From Gymnothorax reevesii (Eukaryota; Chordata; Actinopteri; Anguilliformes; Muraenidae): DNA of 64,000 nucleotides. Below the pieces are notes generated by a model that searched no databases, was not told where the DNA came from, and was given only the letters and a program-made list of their open reading frames with translations. This document shows, piece after piece, positions 33,170 through 43,077 of the stretch (the first letter of the stretch is position 1; the number at the start of each line of letters is the position of its first letter). Both the position numbers and the translations under genes were made by a program. The stretch spans positions 154,781,322-154,845,321 of the forward strand of contig CM056573.1 of assembly GCA_029721435.1 (NCBI GenBank). The letters are read 5' to 3'.

Positions 33170-33320
33170 CAGCGGGTTGAAAAGAGACCCGAGGCAGATC
33201 GTGGAAGTCGACAAACTTGTTCTGTTTTGGCAGGAGTCCAAACAACTGAGGTCATTCAGCGATGATGGACGTGAAATTCTAAATTTGCTGCGAACCGCAC
33301 TCCGAGTTCGAAGAAGTTAG
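33170..33320 (+). CDS. Candidate orphan terminal exon, unknown protein
   Basis: Acceptor TTTGTATTTGCAG is followed by 49 open codons ending in TAG 33318-33320. The protein reads SGLKRDPRQIVEVDKLVLFW and later EILNLLRTALRVRRS, with balanced codon use and amphipathic helical character. I do not recognise the family and found no partner exon upstream. It could be the 3' end of a small gene, a pseudogene exon or chance. An antisense frame (33256-33513, minus) overlaps it; at most one is real. Confidence 0.25.
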
Positions 33321-34439
33321 TCAAATTAACTGCCTTAAAAAGTTTTGCAGTTTTCGCGCAAGAGCACGGCTCGCTGGGGTCACAAAGCCGGCTGCAATAT
33401 GTTGCATATCTGCGCGATCGAATATTGGCTGCATCTAGGGTACATGACGTGTAAGTAAACATGAAAAAAAAAATAAAAATAACGTAGAATAGGGCTCTGG
33501 ATAAAAAGAACATTAATTGCGGGGTAAAATAGCTACTTAAAGCACGCAGTCATGCAAGCACGCAGAAGGAGCAGCAACAGATGCAGTTTATAATAAACCA
33601 AATAAAACCTGTAGTCCGTAACAACAACAGCAGATAAGATGAAAAACCATACACCATTTCAATAATAACCACGATTATCATAGTCAACATTATATATTTT
33701 GCGCGAAATTCAGTCATACAGCCTACCAAAGAGACAAGTATTAGCTTACATTAGGAAGAAAAAGTTTCTACAGTACCTCAGCTGCAACGTCAGGTGCTTC
33801 GCGTTTGACTGTACTTCACTGAACTGAATTCTCGTCTCCGACAGGGGCAGGAAATCAGATTCAGTACAACCGCGTCTGAAATTCGAAGGAACTTGCGCAA
33901 AACCGTGAAGGGGATGCACCAGCCGAGCCGAGACTGTAATATGTTGAGTGTGGGAAATAGATAGGGCTGGGCAAATTCAGGGGCAGGCGCTAATTATTAA
34001 TGCCAGGAAAACAGAAGAGGGATGTCGGAAGCATAACGTCAGCTTCATGTGTCATTTTCGCTGATTTGAAACGAAAAAAGTTTGTTCATTAAATGTCACA
34101 TTAAGTCCGATGATGGTAACTGAGTCACTTTGTGTATAGAAAACACCACGTGTCATTGAATTTTTACTGACACATGCTTGTTCACCGTACTCCCCGCAGA
34201 GTCAGTTGTATAGTAAGCATAATGTGCAGTCCTTGCCTCTGACTACTTACAAATAACTTGAAGTCATGTATCTATCAGGAGTCGCAAGGCTTCCCCCTGC
34301 CACTCCATCACAGGGACTCTTCCTGAATCCACCCGCCACGGACAACCTGGACATCAACATTACAGGTAAAAAAAAAATTAAATCTTATTTTCATTAACAA
34401 AATAAAAATGCAGAACAGGTCAGTGCCGGATGGCACCCA
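33321..34439. other. Unassigned; may hold the first exon and promoter of the minus-strand gene
   Basis: On the minus strand, CAGCTGAG followed by GTACTG at about 33778 could be the donor of a non-coding first exon. There is no decisive promoter motif. Confidence 0.2.
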
Positions 34440-34912
34440 ACCCCCGTTAACCCCTTCCTCTGTCCCCCCCCACTAAGAGCTTCTCTCTCACCCCCCCGCC
34501 AAACTCTCCTCCCCTCTCTCCCGCTGCTAACCCCTCGTCACAGCTTTCCCACCGTGTACCCTTTTACCCCTCTTCCCTGGCTACACTGTCTTCCCCCTGC
34601 TGACCCGACCTCCCATTTTCCCCGGCTACCCCCTCCTCCTGTCTTCTCTCTTTATCCCTCCTCCTGTCTTCCCTCTCCGCCTTTCTTCCCCTCATCCTGA
34701 CTTCCCCCGCTTACCCCTCCTCCTGTCTTCCCCCTCATCCCGCCTTCCCCCCGCTTATCCCTCCTCCCGTCTTCTCTCCCGTTTTCCCCACCTCCTGTCT
34801 CCCCCTCACTTATTCCTCTTCCCATCTTCCCTCCCACTTATCTCTCCTCCTGTCTCTCCCCCCCTCAAGTCTTTCTCCCCACTTATCCCCCCTCCCATCA
34901 CTAAACAGCTTA
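34440..34912. repeat. Polypyrimidine (C/T) tract of about 470 bp
   Basis: The plus strand is almost purely C and T, with loose repeats of CCCTCCTCCTGTCTTCC. The complementary strand is a G/A tract. A 61-codon minus-strand frame inside it is low-complexity and not a gene. Confidence 0.85.
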
Positions 34913-34989
34913 GGTGGGAACCTGGACCGTGTTGTGGACACAAACCGCACAGTAGCGGATCACCTGCACTGCAAGGCTGGGCCGGAGAG

Positions 34990-35290
34990 TTAGTATAAGT
35001 GAATGAGACATTTTGGAGACCATCTGAAAGCCTTCCATCATCACCACAACTGCGGTCTCCCCGGCTGGGAGGATCATGTCCTTACGATCTGCGGTGCTTA
35101 CATGCAGCTGTCCATCAGAATGACCTCAAAATTTCATTTCATCACACACCACCTGAGAGCCTTCTGTCATCAGTGCAACGGTGGTCCAGCCCGGTTCTGG
35201 GAACAAGCTTTCGAATCGGTACATGCTGCCTTTGTCAGATTTTGGGGCCATCACTGCGTTAAGGACAAATGAAACTAAACCTTCGGTCAA
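34990..35290 (+). pseudogene. Decayed transposon-like coding remnant
   Basis: The frame at 35003-35272 encodes two related halves: HLKAFHHHHNCGLPGWEDH, and HLRAFCHQCNGGPARFWEQ with FESVHAAFVRFW after it. The repeated xLxAFHHxxN pattern and FESVHxxF resemble frames I associate with repetitive fish elements, but I cannot name the family. Low confidence. Confidence 0.3.
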
Positions 35291-35699
35291 CGACCAAGAC
35301 AAACTGTGAAGGAGTACAATGCCTCCCATTTGTGAATGTTTCATTGAATACCAGAAGTGAAATAGATGTTTTGAAAATCAGCTAGTTACTGAACTAGAGT
35401 CTGGTGTCAGTTTTAGTTCATGGCAATCTTAGAGTGTTAAGATTTTACCTCTTTAAATTTAAAACTGGATTTGTCGTCATTACAATAATCTCGTATGTAC
35501 TTAAATTTGAAAAAGGGCAATTCATAGCCATGGCAACCATTATGTTGGCAATACTTTGGCAAATAAGATACAAATTGCTTTTTAATGGCATGAAAGAGCA
35601 GTGTGGTAAATGGCAATGTCACCGGCTGAGAATTAACTGGCCTATCTGCATTTTTGTGAATATTTGAGATATTCTGTCTTAATGATTTTTAAGTTAACA

Positions 35700-36395
35700 A
35701 GGTCTATTTATATCCCCGAATGCCGAACGCGTTTCGGGGATATTATGTTTTTGGTCCGGCTGCCGTCGGATGTCCGACGTGTTAACGCAATAACTTCAGT
35801 AATACTTCAATTAGAAATTTCATGTTTTGCATATAAGTAAGTATCATAAAGAGGAAGAACTGATTTGATTTTGGACAATTTACAATGTCTAGATTGGCCA
35901 CCAGGGGCCAAAAACTGAAAATCACTGTTTTTATCATATCTCTGGAAATATTTGTCCAATTGACATCAAATCAAGTGCAAATGAAAGGTCATGACCTGAG
36001 GATGTTTCACACAATGACATTATACCTGTTTTGTTCAAAATTGTGACACAAGGTGGAGCTTTGTCACATAAAATTCACCATTTTTGTCATATCTTTGGAA
36101 CCATTTGTCCAATTGACATGAAACTATGTGCAACTGCAAGGTCATGACCTCACAACATGCACATGATGACATCATACCTGTATGGTTCAATATTTTGCCA
36201 CCAAATGGAGCTTTGTGATGGAAAATTACCATTTTGGCCATATCTTCAGAACCATTTGTCCGATTGACCTGAAATGAAGTTCAAATGAAAGGTCATGGCC
36301 TGATGGGCTTTATATTGTATTGGGTCTATTCGAGGATTGGGGAATTGGAAGATTGGGGGCGTTCCGGGATATACCCCAAGCCGTGGCCTCCGACG
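35700..36395. repeat. Dispersed repeat B with three ~152-bp tandem units
   Basis: It begins with a palindromic start near CCCCGAATGCCGAACGCGTT and TATTATGTTTTTGGTCCGG, and ends near CGTTCCGGGATATACCCC. The inside has three tandem units whose CATATCT words start at 35935, 36088 and 36239. Each unit carries ATTTGTCCAATTGACATGAA-like and AAGGTCATGACCT words. A piece of the same repeat lies inside the Tc1 copy at 7732-7942. Confidence 0.65.
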
Positions 36396-37899
36396 GCATA
36401 AGCCTAGTTTATGTTATGACTCAGTTTATGTCAAAGGTAAATATTTGATGGGTCTATTTTCAAATTTGCCACTTCACCAAGTTGTAAGTAGGTCTATCTG
36501 CAATTAACCAATAATATTAGAGGGATTGCATCATATGACCACAGGCCTCAGAGACAAAATGGCTGCCAAGAAGAAACTTACTGAAGCAGAGTTGAGAGAA
36601 ATTGCTGCATTTCCTCATTTAGGCGAGTGCTTCGAGAAGTCAGATTGAACAGAGTGTCATTTGCTGAAACTTAAATGATTTGCTGAAAAATTATGTTTTG
36701 GCCGGTTAATCATGTAAATTGAATTCAAAGTTACCTTTTCTATGCAGATCAAAGTGAAGAATAATGACCCAAAGGCTTCGATCAATCAGAGGAATTGGCA
36801 GAGTCAAAAAATGACATTGTTTATATACTTTAATTTGTTCACAGTTATAATGTTCATTTTTCCTTGATGTGAGATCATTACCACCTGAATGTTTCGCTCT
36901 CATTACTCAGTCATGTTGAAAAAGGCCTAAAAAGTTTTAATCTTGAATTCCTTTTTTTTTCCTTGCTAAAAGACATCCAGCAAGTGCTAAAAAAAAACAA
37001 AGGTGGACATATTTCTCATTGATACTCTACAAATGGATGTAAATAAGGAAAATTTGACTACATGAAAATATGTCATTTTCTTGCCGATTTACAAGGTGGT
37101 GCAATTAATTTGCATAAGCGTGTACCTCTGCTAAGGAGGTTGTGTCTCACATTTCGTCACCCAATTAAAATAAAGGCCTAAATCGTTTTTTCAAGTTTTT
37201 GGGAAAACACAAAAAACTTTACCAAATGCAGAGCAAGAGATGATTTCGGCCAAAAACTAATTTTCATCGAAAAATGACTCAGGCCATTATTTCAAAAGGA
37301 TGACGATTTGGTTTATGGAAATATTTGTTAGGAATATTACGGAAAAAAGTTAGGACAAATTTCTGTGAAAATTTTACCTGAGGTGTGTCTTTGCCCAACT
37401 TGCAAGTTAAAGCCTGCACTGGAACTTTATTTTGTATTGTCGTACTGCGCTGTTTTCTATTCTATTTGGTGTTTTTGTTTGAGAAATAATTGAACATTAA
37501 ACTGCTGTGATGTGTCTGATGGCTTTTGTCCATATACTGTGATGATGGCCTTGAGGGGTGGGGGGGGGGGGTTGGTTCCAAATTTCAATCTCACCTACTC
37601 ACCCTGGGCACCAAAATGGGCCATAGTCAGTCCTGAGTTTAAGTCACTGCATCCAACCGTATAAACATACAAGAATAAAAATTGTGCAAACCAGAAGAAC
37701 ACCAATGATGCAGATATGTGACAGGTACCAGCTGCATTAAGTGGCCAAACCCAGCCCAACCAAAGGCAGTCAATTGGCAGCTTGTGTGTGTCATGGCAAG
37801 CATGGAAATATAAAATAAATCATTATAAACAAACAAATAAATGTGAAAATAGAATCAAATAGTTGATTTGATTCTTTTCTTTTTTTATTCATTATTATA
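36396..37899. other. Mostly unassigned intergenic stretch
   Basis: Contains a 30-codon open frame at 36559-36648 (see findings), a 12-base G run near 37560, and otherwise AT-rich sequence without recognised features. Confidence 0.35.
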
Positions 37900-38528
37900 C
37901 ACTGTCCATCCAAAAAAAGGTTGCCATTTGGATTTAAGAGCAAATATTTAAGAGTCTTTGATTGAAGCATGATAAAAGAGATGAACATGTTTCAGTAGGC
38001 AATAATTCTTTTAATCCTGGCTGATTCAGCCCTTAACTTTTCTTATCCAAAAAACATGTTGAAAGACGTATTTCATGGTCGTTGAATATATGTTTCTGTG
38101 TTTTATGAGGGGCAAATTATTGGCTACCATCAAGCAAAGAAAATAGCCTAAGAAATTTCTGTAATCATTGGAATTGGATCGCGAACTGTTAATATTTGGA
38201 TGGATAGTGGGTAATATTGCACCAGATGATCCAAAATCCTAAAAATTCCCAATTCAAAATGACACAATTTAATTATATCCAGGCAAAATGTTCCCCAATA
38301 TGTTTATAACAACTTTGCCAAATATTTTTGAAAAATTCCAAGTGGTTTGGGCTACAGAGGTATTTTAGTAAAGTGATTATTATGTTAGTTTGCACTCACA
38401 AATTTTATCCAATTCTGGAGGCATTTTGACAGGGGTAAAACTGCATAGATATGAAAGCTAAAGTATAACATTTTACATGTATCCACTAAGCGTGACCCAG
38501 GGAAGTAGATTCCACCATTAAATCTGAT

Positions 38529-38768
38529 TTAGAAAAGATTTTTTAAGAAATATTCAGAGTCCAAAATGTGTTGGTCTCTTGAATGAGTAGATGCTATCTG
38601 TTTGAAATCTTGAGATACTGCTTGCCAAACATGGCTCCAGCATATACGGTTTCCAACTTTGAGAGACCGCAGTACCAGGGGGATAGGTAGGAGCAGTCTG
38701 GGAATTGACTTATATGTTAGGCTAAGATAGGCCTCTCTCAGGATCAAATCAGCAATTTGCTCCTTCAA
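38529..38768 (-). other. Unrecognised 79-codon open frame inside the transposon nest
   Basis: The protein starts MKEQIADLILREAYLSLTYK and contains GNRICWSHVWQAVSQDFKQI. It has a plausible composition but no domain I recognise. It lies just outside the left arm of the inverted-repeat element and may be part of the old insertion. Not supported as a gene. Confidence 0.2.
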
Positions 38769-39225
38769 TGACTCCTAGGTGAAAATCCTCATCAAAAAAC
38801 ACTACTTTTCAAATGACGAAAATTGGGGGGTGGGCTGTAATAAATGGGTATGAGGGTATCATGGGTATCATAAGTCATAACGAAAAATGGCAGAGGATTA
38901 GTGGACATCTTCCATGGAACCATGATTTAACAAGTATCATAAATTATTATGATTGTTACTCTTATCAATAATGCCATGTCTAATTTTTGCTAAGCTTTTT
39001 TATATAGCAAAAATTCTTATACATGTAAACAACACTCAACATTCAAGCCACTAATTACAACACGAATGAATGTATATATATATAAATATATGAAGTTATT
39101 CTGACAACTTTTAATATCTGTATGTTAAGCTAAAAACTTTCTAAGCTGTCTTAGTTGATGGGTATGTTTCTCAGCCTGCTGCAAGAGGCATCTTTCACAC
39201 GCTCTATAAACAACAGCTAAATATA

Positions 39226-40829
39226 CAAAACCCAAAACCAGTGAAGTTGGCACGTTATGTAAATCATAGATAAAAACAGAATACAATGATTTGCAAATCC
39301 TTTTCAGCTTATATTCAATTGAATACACTGCAAAGACAAGATGTTTAATGTTCAAACTAAGAAACTTTTTTTTTTGCAAATAATCATTAACTTAGAATTT
39401 AAAGGCAGCAACACATTGCAAAAAAGTTGGCACAGGGGCCTTTTTAACACTGTGTTACATCGCCTTTCCTTTTAACGACACTCAGTAAATGTTTGGGAAC
39501 TGAGGAGACCAATTTTTGAAGCTTTTTAGGTGGAACTCTTTCCCATTCTTGCTTAATGTACAGCTTAAGTTGTTCAACAGTCCGGGGTCTCCGTTGTCAT
39601 ATTTTATGCTTCATAATGCGCCACACATTTTCAATGGGAGACAGGTCTGGACTACAGGCAGGCCAGTCTAGTACCTGCACTCTTTTACTACGGAGCCATG
39701 CTGTTGTAACACGTGCAGAATGTGGCTTGGCATTGTCTTGCTGAAATAAGCAGGGGCGTCCATGAAAAAGACGTTGCTTGGATGGCAACATATGTTGCTC
39801 CAAAACCTGTATGTACCTTTCAGCATTAAATGGTGCTGAAACATCTGTGTAAGTTGCCCATGCCTTGGGCACTTACACACCCCCATACCATGGCAGATGC
39901 TGGCTTTTGAACTTTGCGCCTATAACAGTCCGGATGGTTCTTTTCCTCTTTGGTTCGGAGGACACGACGTCCACAGTTTCCAAAAACAATTTGAAATGTG
40001 GACTCGTCAGACCACAGAACACTTTTCCACTTTGCATCAGTCCATCTTAGATGAGCTTGGGCCCAGTGAAGTCGGCGGCGTTTCTGGGTGCTGTTGATAA
40101 ATGGTTTTCGCTTCGCATTGTAGAGTTTTAACTTGCACTTACAGATGTAGCGACGAACTGTAGTTACTGACAGTGGTTTTCTGAAGTGTTCCTGAGCCTA
40201 TGTGGTGATGTCCTTTACACACTGATGTCGGTTTTTGATGCAATACCGCCTGTGGGATCGAAGGTCACGGGCATTCAATGTTGGTTTTTGGCCTTGTCGT
40301 ATACGTGCAGTGATTTCTCCAGATTCTCTGAAACTTTTGACAATATTACGGACCGTAAATGATGAAATCCCTAAATTTCTTGCAATAGCTCATTGAGGAA
40401 TGTTGTTTTTAAACTGTTAGACAATCAGCTCACGCATTTTTTCACTAAGTGGTGACCCTCGCCCCATCCTTGTTTGTGAATGACTGAGCATTTCAGGGAA
40501 GCTGCTTTTATACCCAATCATGGCACCCACCTGTTCCCAATTAGCCTGTTCACCTGTGGGATGTTCCAAATAAGTGTTTGATGAGCATTCCTCAACGCTC
40601 TCAGTCTTTTTTGCCACTTGTGCCAGCTTTTTTGAAACATGTTGCAGGCATCAAATTCCAAATGAGCTAATATTTGCAAAAAATTACAAAGTTTACCTGT
40701 TCGAACATTAAGTAACTTGTCTTTGCAGTGTACTCAATTGTATATAGGTTAAAAGGATTTGCAAATTATTGTATTCTGTTTTTATTTACTATTTACACAA
40801 TGTGCCAACTTCACTGGTTTTGGGTTTTG
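39226..40829 (-). mobile_element. Tc1/mariner element, CAAAACCCAA-end family, full length, reverse
   Basis: TA-flanked; left end CAAAACCCAAAACCAGTGAA, right end its reverse complement. Same family as 11496-13075, and the transposase reads on the minus strand. It is the youngest layer of the 37.9-42.0 kb nest. Confidence 0.88.
39450..40560 (-). pseudogene. Tc1/mariner transposase, frameshifted
   Basis: The minus-strand frame at 39597-39872 holds [20 protein letters not shown], then [17 protein letters not shown] (catalytic Asp) and [16 protein letters not shown] (third acidic residue). The N-terminal DNA-binding part lies at about 40350-40560 (MGRGSPLSEKMRELIV), with stops between. The layout is the same as the 11.5-kb copy. 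Confidence 0.83.
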
Positions 40830-41289
40830 TACAAAACTAATAAAGCTGAAAAAGATAGAACACTGTGATAATGTTTTAATGAGTTGATTTTATAAATCAT
40901 TTCATTTACAATCAAACAATAACAGTTCAAAGAAAACATTTGCCGATCTCCAGGGAGCCATAGCTTCCCTTTGTTCATGTTTTATATTTTATGAAGATTT
41001 GAGACAGGAGTCCCAGCAGAAGCCAGTTACTGATTTGATTCTGGAAAACTGTTGTCTTTTCACTGCTATATAAGCTTGTTTACACTATGCTCCAGGCTGG
41101 TTCTATGACTTCATACCCATTTATTAGAGCCCAACCCCCCAATTTTCGTCATTTGAAAAATTGTGTTTTTTGATGAGGATTTTCACCTAGGAGTCATTGA
41201 AGGAGCAAAATAATGGGAGATCACTGAAATGCTGGGTGAAGCCTCATCTTTCAAAAAAAATAAACAAAAGAACTCATAGCAGTATTTAT

Positions 41290-41850
41290 TTATGAAAGTA
41301 AGAGCATTTCCACATATATAATGCAACAAGAACTTGGAGAATTGGGACTAAACAGCTGCATGGGTGCAAGACAGTCACTTATTAGTAAGGCTTACTGGGA
41401 AAAAAAGATTTAATTTTTTGAGGTAGCATAAAGATTGGACCGAAAAGCAGTTGAAAAATTTCATGTGGTCTAATGAGTCCAGTTTTACCCTATTCCAGAG
41501 GGCACATCGGGACCGCTGTACAAGCCTCTGGTGTTATGCTCTGGGATTGCTTCAGTTGGTCAGGACTAGGCTCAGCATTGCTCGGCAGCACTGAAAGCAT
41601 CAATGGACTTTTCAATCCCTGATGGCAGAGACATTTTCCAGGATGGCAGTGCCAAGATTTGTTAGGCTCACATTGTGAAAGAGTGGTTCATTGAGCATGA
41701 GGAGTCATTTTCACACATGAATTAGCCACCTCAGAGTCTGGACCTTCACCATTTGAAATTCTTTAGAATGTGCTGGAGAAGGTAATAAAGTGGTTTGACT
41801 CACCCATCATCAATACAATATCCCGGCCAAAAATTAATGTAAATCTTGTT
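41290..41850 (+). pseudogene. Tc1 transposase remnant, C-terminal half
   Basis: Readable pieces include NFMWSNESSFTLFQRAHRD (first catalytic block, Asp changed to Asn in this copy) and later a block resembling QDNDxxHxA, in shifted frames with stops. Clearly dead. Confidence 0.65.
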
Positions 41851-41983
41851 AGAAATAATTGTTGTTACATTTTATAGGATTGTTGAAACAATATATCGCA
41901 ACGAATGTGTGCCGTGGTCAAAGCTACAGGTGGCCTAAGAAATTATTGTAGTGGGCGACCTTTTTTTTTTTGGACGGGCAGTG

Positions 41984-43028
41984 TATTTCCACAATCATTT
42001 TTTTTTTTCATTCGTGCATTTGTTCCCTTTAAGTTACTTTATTTTCTGTACTGTTTAGGTTAGTTCATATAATTTACTCATTATTCATCTTTTTATTTCC
42101 ACATATTCGTTATTTTATTTTTTATTGTGGCACTTATAATTAATATTCCATATTACGTAGGCCTATACCGCCTACAGTTACATAGCGCGGCTTAAACCCT
42201 AAAAACTCATGTTAGTGAGTAGGCCGGAGCTCCCCACTCCAGCTCCTGACGATCGACAGCTCTTTGGGTTTTCACTCCGACTCTCCAAACAAGTGCATTT
42301 CGTATAACAGCTGGAGTTCTTGAGCTGCTAATTAGTTAAAATCAGGTTTGCTAAACGGGTTGAAATCAAAACCTACGAACGGGACCTGTTGAATCTCCTG
42401 GAACAGGATGGGCAGTCCAGATTTAACATGAATCTACATCCGGACCAGACGTTTCATGCGCTGAAAATCCTACTTGGATGACCTGTGTGGAATAAATATC
42501 TCGAAGAAATATGATGAATGGTCCAAATTCTTTTATTAAATGCTCGAAAAAAATACACCGACGAAACATTTTGTCAAAGTGATTCGAAACCACAGTTCGA
42601 ACATTGGGTTAAAGGAGTAGGCTACAATCCGTGAAAAAAACAGTAGCTTAACTATTAAAGTCTACAAATGCTTAAGAAGGGGGTTTCTAGTTGTTTGCCT
42701 TACTAAAATGGAGTTTACCTCCGGATCCTGCGCGACGTAGCCACTTACAAGCTGTATGTTTCTAATTGAGCCCCTGTGCAACAGCCAAACGTTTGGCACC
42801 GGTGGTGGCACTCAATTTCGAATCAATCTGGGTGGGCAAGAAAGGCATAAATTGATGCTACAGTTGCTTGTTTTCATGCATGCTAGCTCAGGAGTGAGGT
42901 GCACGTTTGATTTCTCTATCAAATGGTCATGGTCCGTTAATTTGTTATTGAACACACTTTAACAACTCTGTGCATACAGCCCTCGTTCATTTTTTTAAGT
43001 ATTTCATGAGTTCATTTTTCTTTTCGTT
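41984..43028 (+). other. Upstream flank of the VWD-repeat gene
   Basis: No coding exon that I can support. The last ~100 bp are T-rich without a clear TATA box; the transcription start cannot be placed. Confidence 0.35.
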
Positions 43029-43077
43029 ATGTTTCGGTATCTGTTGATACTTTTCACGTCAATCCACCTGGGTTTTG
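43029..43077 (+). CDS. VWD gene exon 1: signal peptide
   Basis: ATG at 43029; encodes MFRYLLILFTSIHLGF plus one base, then donor GTGAGT. Phase 1 matches the acceptor of exon 2 exactly, which is why I chose this start. It is a typical hydrophobic secretion signal. Confidence 0.75.

Larger units (their letters stand above)
38755..41213. mobile_element. Inverted-repeat element with ~100-bp arms nested in the old Tc1
   Basis: Arms at about 38755-38865 and 41100-41213 are inverted copies, about 95% identical by eye. They include TTTGCTCCTTCAATGACTCC against GGAGTCATTGAAGGAGCAAA, and TCATCAAAAAACAC against GTGTTTTTTGATGA. The superfamily is unknown. Its interior is mostly filled by the mariner copy at 39226-40829. 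Confidence 0.65.
37900..41983 (+). mobile_element. Old Tc1-like element, CACTGCCCGTCCAAAA-end family, with nested insertions
   Basis: The left end after TA reads CACTGTCCATCCAAAAAAAG. The right end, TTTTTGGACGGGCAGTG, is its inverted copy followed by TA. Transposase remnants appear at about 38110-38230 and 41290-41850, in the same orientation. The interior is split by an inverted-repeat element that itself contains a mariner copy. Confidence 0.75.

Noticed and set aside
33778..33850. Possible non-coding first exon of the minus-strand gene (donor GTACTG at 33777)
   Set aside because: Only a single donor-like site supports it; not listed as a feature without transcript evidence.
34652..34837. 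61-codon Gly/Glu/Arg-rich minus-strand frame
   Set aside because: Low-complexity translation of the polypyrimidine tract.
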